From Tanytarsus gracilentus (Eukaryota > Arthropoda > Insecta > Diptera > Chironomidae): DNA of 64,000 bases. A model generated the notes under the pieces. The model searched no databases. It was given only the letters and a program-made list of their open reading frames with translations, and had not been told where the DNA came from. Where the stretch lies: NCBI GenBank assembly GCA_038502055.1, contig JAXRKN010000037.1:3224001-3288000 (forward strand), read 5' to 3'. Positions 14,857-27,972 of the stretch are shown here, one piece after another. A program made the translations under genes and the position numbers. Position 1 is the stretch's first letter. The number at the start of each line of letters is the position of its first letter.

Positions 14857-17800
14857 TTTCCGAGGTCATTCAAAACAAAATTGTGCTTGTCACGCAATGA
14901 ATTTTAAAAAATAAATGCTAAGTGTCAGATGAAAGGACAAAAAATTGTTTACGAGGTGTTTGAGGAACATTTTGAAATTTGTAGTGAGTTGGAATGCCAG
15001 AAGTTTTAACCACTCATTGAAGTTGATTGATTTCCCGCGTAAAATTTTTTTAAGTCCTTTAAATATATTTTGAGATGATGCGTGGATTTAAAGCTAATAA
15101 AATATTTTTTTCACCTTTCAATTTTCATGTGAGCCATAAAAATTTTGTCACTCAAATTCGCACGTTAAATAATTTTTTAATCACACATTGAAACAATAAA
15201 ATTGAACTATAAAATCTCGTGATCAAAAGCTCTAAAAATTTATTCACGAATATCAAATTTTCACAATTGCCGCAAAATTAAAAGAAGCCATTGTCACCTG
15301 ACATTCTTTGCTCTATCCACACATTTATTTTTCTATGTTAAAAATTCATCCATTGAAATGTCTACTTAGCATTGCACACTGCAATCTCCGGTTAAACAAA
15401 ATAAACAATAACATCGTAAGAATGAGTATGAGTAGGGAGGTGGCGCACAAAAGAAATTATAGAGGGAGAGAGGAGGAAATTTCGCTACCTTTCTTCAATA
15501 ATAAGCAGCTGTATGGAGATTGCATCACGGTCCATTCATAGTGCAAGCTCTGTTGTGTAAAAGAGAGGCCCTTGGAATGTCCATGCTGAGAAGAGAAAAA
15601 AATTAAGCTTCGGCAATTTTTCTTACAACAGCCGTGGGCCATGCTCGCGTATTCGAAATCACAGGAAAGAGATATGTTGTGCGCAGGGGATAATACAAGA
15701 AGTTATTTTTCAATTGCAATTCCTTGCCTCGAGTTGCACATACATCTATAACAATGGAGGCAACATAGCGGATACACACAACTAAATGCCTATTTGTGGA
15801 ATCAATTTAGTGGCAATAAATAGCCAGGCAAAAATGGAATAAATGGTGCCTAATGAATATAAGAATTTCACTTCTATATATATTCTGAATGAAATCGAAT
15901 AGAATAATAATTTGCGAGTCTCTATTTATCCAATCCATATATAGTACGTCTTACGCCACGAGAGAGATGTTCGATCTGATAGACACATTCCACTGTGCCA
16001 CACAAATGAGTCTATTCAAATGACCGAGTTTGTGGATATTTGATGAGATAATTAATCCAATTTGGCCTTCTGTTTTTATAACTGCAATAATTGAATGTGC
16101 CATATGTGTTTGCCTGTCCTGAGGCTTTTCATATGATGTAATAATTAACAGTTGCAGAAAAATTTAAATTGCAAATTGACCATACATATTTTCTCCTTCA
16201 AAAATGTCTTCAGAAGCGTTGTGGCACTAATTAAGGGGAATATTCCTCAAACACACCCAAAAATGAATACAAAGTTGTGTACTCGTAGACAAATGAATAT
16301 TGCTAATTAAGAGAGTGTGGCAGGGTAATTGACAGTAGCAGAAAAAATTTGAATTTTCAAACCTAATTAACTGCAAAAATTTTATTTTTGCAATAAATTG
16401 CAGTATGAGGAATTTTTTCAAGGTGCAGTTAACAACGTGAGGATTCGAAGAGTTTAAAAATGTAAATTTTAGCTAGTTAATTACATGCTAGACTGCAATT
16501 AATTTAAGATGGTTGTCTAAAACCTCAATTTAAAAATTAAAATAGTTTTAATAATTATCATTTGAAATTAATACAATTAAGCAAATCAAGAAAAAAATCC
16601 CCAACTAAAAAATGAATGTCATCGAATCCATTTCGCGGTGTATTCACAGTTGTCATTTACAGTGTGATAATCAAATATTTAATTTCCAATTCCATATTTC
16701 TTCGCGATATTTGCATTTTGTTAGCAAGTAACTTGATGAATGACCATAGTGAGAATTCGCATGCAACACACACATGTGAGTCACATAGAATTTATTATTC
16801 ACAGTCATTAGTTATACACAGCAACGAGCATTCGATAACTGATTAGTTACACGCATTGCAAAACATAAAATTGCAAATATTAGCCGCTATATGTTGAAAA
16901 AAATGAGACTTTATTATGACTCAGTCAATATGTGCGTACTCTATCTCTCTCTCACTCTCTCTCATACAAGCCGAATCAGCAATTGACAAACTAGTTTTTT
17001 TTACCCTTTTACACAGAGAACTGGTTCTTTTCTCTTCATATTTCATTCATACTCAAATCATAAAAAACAATAACATAAACAAAAAAAAATTTCACTTGCA
17101 CATTCTCGAAAGACATATCACAATTTCTTTTTGGAGCGAAATTTCCTGAAATCAGTTTTATATCGCCATTAAAATGGACGGCGGCTGCGACAACGACGCG
17201 AAGTTGTTGTTAAAGGCTGCCTTTGAAGGCGAAGGAGATAAATATATACGGCAGGAAAGTTAATGCCGCGCGGTAACAATTACACATATCTCGGGCTCGA
17301 AAGAAATGTGCGAGCACAGCAAGAGAAAGATCCACTTTAAGGGAAGCGATTTCACTCGATGATGACTTTTTATATTTCTCTCTTATTGAGAACGCAATTC
17401 TTGTGCAATTTTTCATTTCACATTGCATTAACCTCAACAGTCACTCGATGCGCGGGCAACACTTTATGACAGAGCCGACAATGTCTCTCTTTTCACTCAA
17501 TTTTATTACTAAATTTTCATACAAAAATTATTAGGTTCATCTCTTGTTGCCTCAATCAAATCTTTTAATTTTTTTTCTTCACCTTTTCACTCGAAAATGA
17601 CTTTTTTCACCAACTCACCTTTATTTAAGAGTTTTAAGGCACTAAAAAACACGTTTAGCATTAAATCTACACAATTTCATGTGTTGGCAACATATTAACA
17701 CAAGATTTAAATTGTTTTTCACTAAAATTTAGGAGTTTTAAGCGACTTTTTAGCAGGTGTCCGAATCAAACTAACTACTTTAACTACGTTTCATGGCAAC

Positions 17801-20800
17801 TGCGCACAAAAAGGTAGAAAAAATATAATATGGGTACGAAAAAAAATATAAGAGAGGAGAAAAAGATACATCAACAGGCGAGAGAGGTTTAAGATATGTG
17901 TTTTAACTTGGCGCACACCAACGCAACAGGTATGTACGAATGTAAGAATGAACAGCGCTGTAACAATACAAACTGACTTTTTCTCAAGACATCTCATAGC
18001 TCGGACACGAAGTCGTGTGTATGCGAAACAAAAGGAATGTGAGAGGTTTGAGTGTAAAGTGAATAACACAGGTACAATTTATAGTTTTTAACACTCACAC
18101 CAAGTCTCATGGCGCAGGTCACCATATAATATACATTTATATGGTTGACTTTAAGACTTTTCGAGTGCTATACAATCACAGCATGGCATACATGCACCGC
18201 ACACCATTCGATCATTCGAATTTTATCGGCGGATTAAGGTAATCTCTCAGAACCACAGCATACATTGCCAAGCTGAATTCATTTTCCCGCACATTTGAGT
18301 GTATTATGAGATATCTTTTCCTGCTCACTCACTCTCTCTCTTTCTCCTCTTAAGAGGAGCCCACGGAGTGTTTGGGATGGAAAATGAATGTATTTCATTC
18401 TTTATATGCTCGAAAGACGAAAGAATATATTTTATTTTTCAGATTATATAGGGTAAATCCCCTGATTATTGACCTATTAAAATTTATCATTCACTCCAAT
18501 CGAAATTGACATAAAAATTAAATATACGATGACACATCAATAAACATTAAATTGAACATTATCCTATTTTGAAAAGATTTCATTGAGTTTGTAAGAAGGA
18601 AACTATAAAATCGAACGACGATGGTGAAAAAATATATTTTTTATTCTTCATATATAAAGCCACGGAGCTGTATAATATGTAACTGCGAACTCATATATCG
18701 ATGTTGAGTTTTTTGTGGGGTTTGTCGAGCAGTTAGGGAAATTACTTTTTTCCAAAAATTATTTTTTCCGTTGAGTTTTCTCTTAAAATTATTTAACAAT
18801 TAATTCTTAAAAATGGTCGCAACATATTTTCTCGTCCATCTCTCCCCCTTCAACCACACATTAACCTCTTCTTCTTACTCCATTCTTCTCGGTTGATGCT
18901 ACAGATCTCTTTCGCTTTGGAGAGACATTGAGCTCGCATGTGTATTCATGCCCATCCGATTCGATCTGTTGGAAGTGTAATAAATAAATTTGAACTGTGG
19001 AAAAATATGTAAATAAATAAAAAATGTGAACAGAATCAGCTTAAAATGCGAATGAGAGAGAGAAAGAGGAGTGTTCATGCCTGATGATGTTGATGGTCAG
19101 AATACATTTCGCGAAATCACTTCGTGTGTGCTCTCCCTCCTAACTTCATGCCTGCTTACATTTAATCCACTCAAGAATTCATTTCGCTTCACCTCGAGAG
19201 TGCAATATCATGCATATAAAATTTCTTTTTTCTCTCTCTCTCTCACTTCGCCAGAATATAACTAACTAACTCTTAATGCGCAATGACTACTACACAAGAG
19301 CAAATCAAGCAAAAGATAAATGCTCAAAACAAACCGATTTTCTGGATCATTTTTTTCAATATATTTTATTAACTTCGTCCACGATCGTTGATGATGAAAA
19401 AGGAGATTTTTCAATTAAACATTTTACATGGTGAAATTTTATTTTTTATGGCATGCAATATTAGGTCATCACATCGTTCACTCACTCACTTTCTTGAAAA
19501 TATGGCTCAAAGAGAAATTTTTGTTGCAATTTCTTCCATTGTGCTCCCATTTTCTCCTCTTTTCCTTGCACCGAGTGATGCCGGTAAGTTGCAATCAGAC
19601 AAGGCGATGCAACTCGAGATTTTAAAAAAATTGGCGTAATTTGGGTAATTTTTGTCAAACAGGCCTTAATTTTTAAAATGCTTTTTGGCAAATAAAATTC
19701 TGCTTTTACATTTTTAACTTGCGCGAGTTGTGACGCCTCGTTTTCGACATTTCTTCTTTTTATTTTTGATATTTTTCGATTGCAATGCAATGAGGAGGAA
19801 AAAATGAAATAAATGTATAGTAATAAGAAGGAGGCAATATAAGAAGTTAAAAAAGAGAAGAGGAAAAAAGTAATGTTTGTAAAAAGGTCCACACACCGCT
19901 GCTTAAATTTCACATCAGGAGATGTGCTTGTAAAGGCAATAAGGAGGAAGATGATGATGAAGCATGGAGAGTGAGTGAGAGAGAAAAAAAAACATAAAAA
20001 CTTATTAAATAATACACGCAATATTCTTGCCAGCCCAGAGAGATGTGAAGTTTTAAAAGAGTTAAGAAGAGGGCTCCAAAAAAATAATATTATGGAGAGA
20101 AGTAGTTATAGCTATTCATAAGGCAGATAATGAAGCCTTTTGTATGTGCCTTCCACTCGGTGGCTGCCTTGTGTACGTCGGCCGCTGCTATAAACCGTCA
20201 GAGAGTTCTATTGAACTTTGATGAATTTTTATGGCTTTTAAAAGGCATTTTCATACTCTCGCTACTCGTTGTTGTTACTCTCTTTTCTTATGATTGATTG
20301 TCTTGGAAATAATTTCTTCTTATTTCCCCCGTGTCTTCCACATATTAGCTGTATTTGGCGAACTTACCAGTAACGGTCATCATCAACCCATTGTACAATT
20401 ATATGAGAATCTTCGCGACTACATCAAAAAAATTAATGCATAAAATAATCATAAAATTTCTTTTATATTGGAAGACGCAATTTCGAATAAAAAAAGACGA
20501 AGAATCGTTTGGTCGATAAGAAATCCATTTACGATTTTTCTCCTCTCTGTTTTGGCTCCACACTTCCCATCTCAACTTTTTCAGAAAAAAAATCATTCTT
20601 GTGCCTTAAAACAAAAGAATTGTTTTTTGGTTAAATTCAAAAAGAAGAAGACAAAGAGGTCCATTACACAATATCACGAAAATGAAGCAAAACAAACGAC
20701 GAAAAAAAGAGAAATTACACATGAAACACATCACAGAAAGGAAAGAATAAGAAATCTTCTGTGTACCTTAATGATATGCGGAGATGAGGAAGGAGAGAAA

Positions 20801-22424
20801 ATAAAAGGAAAGGGTAAAAATGCATTTAAAAAGGGATTGCAGCAAAAAATAAAAGAGTCATGAAGCAAATAAATGAATATGGGTCAGAGAGGTTCGTTTT
20901 ATGCACATTTTTTTGTCTCCTGACGACTCGAGAGATTTTTTCGAAATCAGAGATGAATTTTTAAGATTTCTTTACAATTTTTTAATTTTCAGACATCGAA
21001 CGTTGACCACTTTTTAAAAATTTATACCTAATTTAATTTATTTTAAAAATTCTCAACTTAAAATTTAATTATATAATTCTTTATTGTTCAAAAATTTAAA
21101 TATTCTTTCAATTAAGCATAAAAAATTGTGCTTTAACACTTTTAATATCCGTAATTTAAATGCATGTGCTCGAAAGCTAAAATTAATTTCTTTATGTGCG
21201 AGCGAAACTTTATTAAATTTCCAATCATATTGCACCGGCAGTCTAATGAAAAAAAATATCCCATTTATTGATCAGCAAACAACACCGCAACAGGGAAAAA
21301 CATATATAAACGCTTTTCCATTCTCGAGAGAAATTATTTATGAGCTCCTTGCACAAATAAACTTCTTGGATTGAAAATCGATGGCTTCATTGCGATAAAG
21401 AGCAGCAAAATGAATGTTTCGCAGCAGTATCATCATCATCATCATTCCGTAGAGAGGGGAATAAGAGGTAGCGGGAGGAACAGCGAAGCACACAGAACAA
21501 TATTGATTATTAATATAAATTTTTCATTTACTTCAGCTAATAATAACATTGTGCAGCAGCGCGACTTGATTGCACATCTCTTCGATGCTCATAAATTCTC
21601 CCACAGATGAAAGCACCGGCAAAAGGCTCAATGTGTTGCCTTTCATAATTCTCCAGCGATTTCGATTGTGCGATATCATGACTAGGAAATTGTAAAATAT
21701 TTTTTATTTTGCTCCAACAATTTTATTTAATCATCATATGCATGTGCAATTTGTTATCATCAGCGAGTGAAAGAGAGTCATCGGGAATATTTTGACCAAT
21801 ATTAATTGTGGGAAATGGTAAACGTATAAAAAAAGGAGGAAACTATGATTAAGTAAAGTTGTGAGATTGAATCTCTACAAAAAGAGAATCTCACACATTG
21901 CAGCTGCCTGCGAAGCGCCAAAGAAAATTAATTGAAAAGGTGGCAACGAACAAGCAGGGTCATTTTTGAAGAATTCATTAAAAAATCCGTTTGGAGATTT
22001 TCTAGCCGACCGTTATACAATGATACTTTCTGCCCATTGTCCATTCTTATTTAAAAATGCCATCTCGTATGAAAACCTGAAATTCTTGAAATTTCCCTCC
22101 TAGAACTTTCCTTTGACCATTAGATTTGAAAAATTGCCGTAGATTATTTTCCCATAAATGTCTTAAAAGAAGCGACATTATTCATGCATAAGCATAAAAA
22201 ATCTCTCTAATGGTCAGTCTTTTGCATTGGGGGAAGGATAGACACTAAAAGGTGCGCTAAACAATAATAAAATAAAAGGGGTGGCGAAAGAAGAAGAAAA
22301 ATATAAAAATTATAAAAGGGTTGAGATGGTCAGTAAGAAATTTTATACAATATTTAGGAAATTACGAAAATGAACTTGGAAGTTTTTTAATTTTTAAAAT
22401 TTCATAATTTTTTAACTCGAAAAT

Positions 22425-22549
22425 CAGAGATGGGTAATTACATTGCAATCGAATAAAAATGTCATGTAATTACATTTTCAAACAAAATTCATGTAATTTC
22501 CCAAAATTAAATTGCATTACAGGACATTTTTTGTACTTGCCCATCTCTG
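22425..22549. mobile_element. hAT-like MITE, 125 bp
   Basis: The element begins CAGAGATGGGTAATTACA and ends with the inverse of CAGAGATGGGCAAGTACA, so the terminal inverted repeats match at about 16 of 18 positions. Termini starting CAGAGATGGG are typical of hAT-superfamily non-autonomous elements. The flanks (tcgaaaat on the left, ctggaaat on the right) are a poor but possible 8-bp target duplication, which would make this an old insertion. There is no coding capacity. Confidence 0.65.
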
Positions 22550-25500
22550 CTGGAAATATTCATCAAATGTTCTGATATTGCGATTTTTCCACTAGCAAAA
22601 GTAAAAAGTAAATTCTCGCATTGCAAAATAAAAACTTTAACCCATAAAAATTTGGTTTGGTTTAAAATATTTTTTAAACAATTTATTTTTTCAGATGTCT
22701 TCAAAAATTAATTTTTAATTTTTATAAAAATCTTCAAATGACCACCACACAATTTTTCACTCTACCCTCTTAATCAAAAATAAGAGATTGATTTATTTAT
22801 GCAAATTTTGTCTTTTCTCCCTTTAAAAAATCATTCTCAAATGTCCAAGACATTCTCTTTTCGTGAATAAAATTTATTTTTCTTCAAATGTCTACAATTC
22901 TGTTGTTCATGTTGTGTAGATCATTTCTAAGAAAGGGGTTATAGATACATATGCGAAAAGAACATAGAGAAGACATGTCCAGTATAAAAGGTCATCTCTT
23001 GACCGATACTCGTCAAGCGACTTTTATGTGCGTTCACTCATATATGCGTTTGTGATGTAAATTTCACAATTTCGTGAGAAAATTCTATTCTAGAAGGAAT
23101 TGACCGTTAAGAATGCCCTTAGGGGTAAAATTTCTAAGCAATAAATATTTATTTAGGCTTAGGAAATAAAAAAGGATAAAAAATCACGATCGCCTTCGAT
23201 ACAATCGACCAGATGTCTATATTCTAATGAGCGTATAGAAAAAAAGAAAGAGACGAAGGATAATTAAGGTGAAGCATCAGATAACTGATTATCACTATCT
23301 CGCCGTTATTGTTGTTGTTGTGAGTCTATAAAGAAAAATCAATAATTTATGATTCCGGAGTTGCAAGGCGAATGAAAAAAATGAGATGAACATGGTGAAG
23401 TGTTTTTTCTGTTGTTACGCACCATCGAACGTCGTCGTCGATGATGAGAATCGAGAGCTAAAAAAATTAAATTGATGGCTTATTAGAAAGAAGAAAAAAA
23501 TCGAAAGCATCGACGATGATAAAAAAGAGCAGAGAAGAAATTAATAATTAATTGATCATATAAAATAAATTAAATCACTTTGAGAGATGAAAATGTCCGA
23601 GAGCGTTGTCCATAAAGTGAAAAACGAGTTCCATGCTGAATTAATGCACTTTTTTAAAAGTTAAATTCTCTCTTTTTTTTCTCTATCGCCACTACGCACA
23701 ACTAATCGGCTTGCGATAGTTTTTTTTTCAAGTTCAAGTTCTTCAGCATTATAAACATGCCTAAGTAGCGGAGAAAAGAGAGGAAAAAATGCTTAATTGG
23801 TCTAACTGTGTCTCTAAGAATTCTTAAATAGATGCATTTTCTCTCTCTCATTCACTCTCGAGAGCTCATTTCGATAAATGTCCAGTGATAAGCGGGAGAC
23901 AACTATCATTATCGAGAGCAATTGATTTTTTTTCTCCTCATTCACTTCGCGCACCTTCTTCCAGGGTGGGTCAATTTTTTCCCATACTTTCTTTCTAGAT
24001 TTTATAAAATGATTAAAAAAGATTTTTTGTGTCAATAAATTTTGAGATAATTTTCCACACCCTGGCCATTCTTTAATATAAAATTTTCCCAGTAAATGTG
24101 GAATGAAAAACGTAATATAAATTACAATTTTTTGTTGCTACTGTCGCTGATGATGTTATTGCTTCTGTGCATCGTCGTCGTAGTAAGAGCCAAAAACAAT
24201 GAGACCATTCTTAAGAAAATTACACAATTCCATAAAGGAAAAAGATGCTTGAATTTTTATTATGCTCTCAACTTTTTTTTCCTTCCTCTCCACTCCACTC
24301 CATCATTCGATATAAATAAATATATAAATATATCGAGAACATACAACGAGACATTCCGCAATACCTCTACGCTCTACAAAAATATAATTAAATAAAATGC
24401 TTTTGCAGGCAGCAAAATTTCAGTTGTCAATCAATATCCCCCCATTTAATGATGATGATTGGAAATGGAAATTGAAGAATTCTCCATTCTCTTTCTCTTT
24501 TTTATCAATCTCCAGCAAATTACTTTGAAAAATTTTCAATTTTTTTCTTTCTCATATTAATTAAAGATTTTTCAAGAATGTGTTAAACTGCCATCAATGG
24601 ATCGAATGCATTATCAATTGTTAAAGTTCCATTGAAAGAAGCTTTTATCGCATGATTTCATCATAAATCTCCCTCCAAGGCACAGACATAGTCGATTTTT
24701 TTTTATGATTTTCAACCTCTCGCATCCCAAAAAGCAAAAAGTGATCGCGCGCTTCTGAAAAGCCATAAAAACGTATGGAATAGCAGAAATGTCGGCGCAA
24801 AATCAACTTTATGACTCTTTTAGGTGAGGATGGATGGATGAATGATGGAAGGCAGTCGCTAGAGATCGTAACTCTTCTCCATTTAGCACACCTTCACGTG
24901 GTGGCGACAAAAAAAGAGTGAAGAGTTTTTTTGGTGTGATGAAATTATAGCGATATTGATTTTTTTAAAACATTCCACACATTTTCTGTTTTCCCTTCGA
25001 CAACATTCTCCCGTTCATATTGATGTGATAAAATGTCCATCATTTGACTTTCGTGTAAAGATTTTTTTTTGTTTCGTCGACAGCAACAACTACCTTCTCA
25101 GTTACACACAATGATGGTAATCATAGGCTGAGATATTGTGAATTATATCAATCATAGTCAATCGCTTTTAGAGATAGCCTCTACACCATTATTTTGCATA
25201 AATGTTGCGTTTTTAAAGATCAAGCAAGGATAAAATTTATTATAATTATTTCTGCACATTAACTGCAAAAAAATTTAATATGCAGCCTGCGATGTTCATG
25301 ATAAAATAAATCTGAGGTTTAATTTTAAAATTGCAGTTTATTAAAATTTCATTTAAATTCTTTAGTGTCCACTCCTTGCTCAATTTAAAATAATCAGTGA
25401 TAAAAAGAAATTCAATTTCACTTGATAAGAAATCAACTACTTAAGGAATTATTAATTTCGATTTTTGTGGCATTTGATAAAAAAAATTATTGATAAGAAA

Positions 25501-25551
25501 TATTTTTTTTTTAAAAAATTCCAGTAGCTCAGGTGCCACATAACCGTGAAG

Positions 25552-27972
25552 ATGAATAAAATTTTAGTGGTTCTTTTTTTATTTTCTATAATTAATTCTT
25601 CTTACTCACTTTTGAACGATCTAATTTGTGATGCACAGCTTGAAAGATTTAGGAATGCCATCGCAAATCCTCGAGAGAATTGGGCTGTTCAAAGTAAGAA
25701 AAACCAAAAAATTAATAGACACTCTGACAGACTTTTTTATCGCCACACTTAGTGTTCGATTACTGGGCAAAAATCCAATCTGGCTTATCAGTCGGCCACT
25801 TGCAAAGCTTTGGGCATTTTGACGAATGTATCAGATTTCGTTATCAAACAGCTGATGTGGATTTAATTAGAGGACAGCATTGTATGATGCAGATAAGAGC
25901 GACTGAATACCGGAACAATTCACAAGAATGGAATTCGCAATTTGATTGGCGAGAAGTGTGAGCAAATAATTTTTAATCAATTTTTTAATTTAATTAACAA
26001 TTTAAATTAGTGGTCGAGTTGTGAGAGAGAATGGATTCACCTTAAGATCTGGTGTTTGTGTACCGGCATCGTGTTCAGTTGATAAAGTTGCAAGATTTAT
26101 GAATGATTTCTTGCTGGATGATGCAGATTTAGAAGCATTTAATGGCAGATGTCAAACTGATGAACCTTTGTCGTTAAGCGGTCTTGATATGTTTGCCATG
26201 TGAGTTAAAAATTTAATTATAAAATTTAGTGTAATTTAAATTTATTCTTTTAGTTTTATTTTCACTTTAATTGGAGTTCTTCTCGCACTCTCTACAACTT
26301 ACGACATTTATACATCAAAGAAAAATCGTAAATTGCCTTTCATAAAATTCTTATCGGCAGAAATTAATTTTAATCCTTAAGGTGCCTCCAATAAGCTTTT
26401 AACGGCGTTTTCATTGTACACAAATGGTTATGAGTTTTTGGATATGACCAAAACAAAAAGCAGAAGTGACATTAACTGCATGCATGGAATTAGAGCTATC
26501 TCGGTTTTATGGGTTGTACTTGGTCATAGAAGGTGCTTATTTTCGATTTCTTTAAACAAAAACAGTTCATTAAAATTTTCAATTTTATTTCAAGATTTTT
26601 TCATCTCTTTTTCCCGCTAACGAATCCAAATGAGATTCACAATTGGCTTGAAAATGTTCGCACCGTAATTTATCAAACGGATCATTTGGCAGTTGATACT
26701 TTTTTGTTGATGGGAGGTTTGCTCTTCACCTGGTCGTTTATGGGTGATTTAGAGAAAAATAGAGTTTGCTTATGGAGAATGTATTTGAGAAGATATTTGA
26801 GATACACGCCAGTGCTTGCGATTTTAATTTTTTATAACTTAACTTTGTATAAATTCACCGTGCAAGGACCCACTTTTAATGCTGAAGGAAGTTCTGCAAA
26901 TTGTGAATCTAACTGGTGGGGTGCTTTGCTTCACATACAAAACTATTTGGATTTTACAAAAATGGTAAAGGATTAAAAAAATTGATGAAAATTTTTTTAA
27001 AAGAATTTAATTTAATTTCTTAGTGCTTGGGACACTCGTGGTATCTTTCAGTTGATTTTCAACTATTTTTAGTGTCACCTCTGTTTATTTATCCAGCATG
27101 GAAATTCGGATGGAAATTCACATGGTTATTGCCTCTCATAACGATTGGTACAATGATCTACATTTTCATCATTGCGTTCATCCATGAAGTTCCTGTTTTT
27201 TATTTAAGACTGTAGGTTGACTTAAATTAATAAATAAATTGTTAATAATTTTTTTAATGTTTTAGAGGACCTGAAGCGAGTGAGATCTTCCATAAGTTCA
27301 TTTATTTCCCAACACACGCGAGGTATTTTATTTTTGTTGCATTAATTTTAAAAGTAATAAAAATTTTAATTTTTAGAATGGGCCCTTGGTTCATTGGATT
27401 GACACTCGGCTATATTTTGTACATCAATCGTGATTCAAAGACTAAATTGAGCAAAGTGAGTTGTATTCAAAAGTTAAAAATCTAAATTAATTTTTAATTT
27501 TTTGCAGGCAAATTTTACGGTTTTATGGATTTTAGGATTGAGTTTGGTTTTTGCAGTAATTCTTGGATTTCACCCCTTCATGCAAATGAACAAAAATACC
27601 ACCACAGTTTTCACAAACGCCCTTTATCTTGCCACATTTCGTAACGCTTTCGCTCTCAGCGTTGCTTTGATAATTTTTGGATGTTTTAACAAAACTGGAA
27701 GCATCATTCGATGGTTTTTATCAGCTCCTCAATGGAGACCAATTGGAAGAATGGGTTTGAGCATTTACTTACTGCATGTCGTATTTCAATCAACAATTAT
27801 TGGCAATCAAAAGCAGGCAATTCACTTTGATGAAATGTCATTGATTCACGCTTACATTGGTGACATAGTTGGTGTTCTAATATTTGGCGCTCTTCTCCAT
27901 CTCGCCGTGGAAATACCAATTATTAAAATTGAAAAATACTTTTCCAAGCGCAATTCTAATAACAGTGAATAA
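25552..27972 (+). CDS. NRF-6-like membrane acyltransferase (Acyltransferase 3)
   Basis: Ten exons: 25552-25693, 25753-25957, 26011-26199, 26254-26327, 26382-26532, 26595-26964, 27024-27211, 27266-27322, 27378-27456 (boundaries of this exon uncertain by 1 nt) and 27508-27972. Spliced length is 639 residues and the frame is consistent at all nine short introns. Residues 1-19 form a signal peptide. A cysteine-bearing NRF domain follows (motif SGVCVPASCS), then a membrane segment and the many-helix acyltransferase-3 region. Hallmarks are SLYTNG, CMHGIRAISVLWVVLGH, DTFLLMGGLLF and HSWYLSVDFQLFLVSPL. The family is named after C. elegans nose-resistant-to-fluoxetine proteins; members move or modify lipids, but the substrate here is unknown. 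The ATG is chosen because a signal peptide follows at once. Intron 4 is 54 nt with an in-frame TAA, so its retention would truncate the protein. Insects carry many paralogues, so no symbol is assigned. Confidence 0.9.

Larger units (their letters stand above)
6319..25551. other. Gene-poor 19-kb region upstream of grh
   Basis: No gene is supported here. Open frames are short, compositionally biased (Phe/Ser-rich or Lys-rich) and lack splice context or familiar domains. The DNA is AT-rich with repeated CT/GA tracts (for example 12152-12162, 12290-12307, 13311-13321, 13786-13798, 16941-16962, 19230-19244), an ATT microsatellite near 14836-14856 and poly-T runs. A small GC-richer patch lies at about 17172-17205. 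One MITE-like element sits at 22425-22549. The simplest reading is upstream regulatory DNA and unplaced 5' UTR exons of grh (inference), plus the promoter of the acyltransferase gene at the right end. Confidence 0.5.

Noticed and set aside
19482..20021. 179-codon open frame on the - strand
   Set aside because: The longest frame in the gene desert, but Phe/Ser/Ile-rich in its first half, with no domain, no splice context and no conserved motif. It is expected from T-rich DNA read on the opposite strand.
20468..20863. 131-codon Lys/Arg-rich frame on the + strand
   Set aside because: The composition mirrors A/G-rich DNA; no motif was recognised.
6319..25551. Recurrent TTTATGGC strings as posterior Hox or Caudal sites
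   Set aside because: The string is seen many times, but it is short and the DNA is very AT-rich. Without a background count it is not evidence of regulation.
26375..26381. In-frame TAA suggesting that the acyltransferase gene is a pseudogene
   Set aside because: It lies within a 54-nt intron (26328-26381) with GTAAAT donor and TTAAG acceptor, the same size as its neighbours. Removing it restores the family sequence NRASNKLLTAFSLYTNG.
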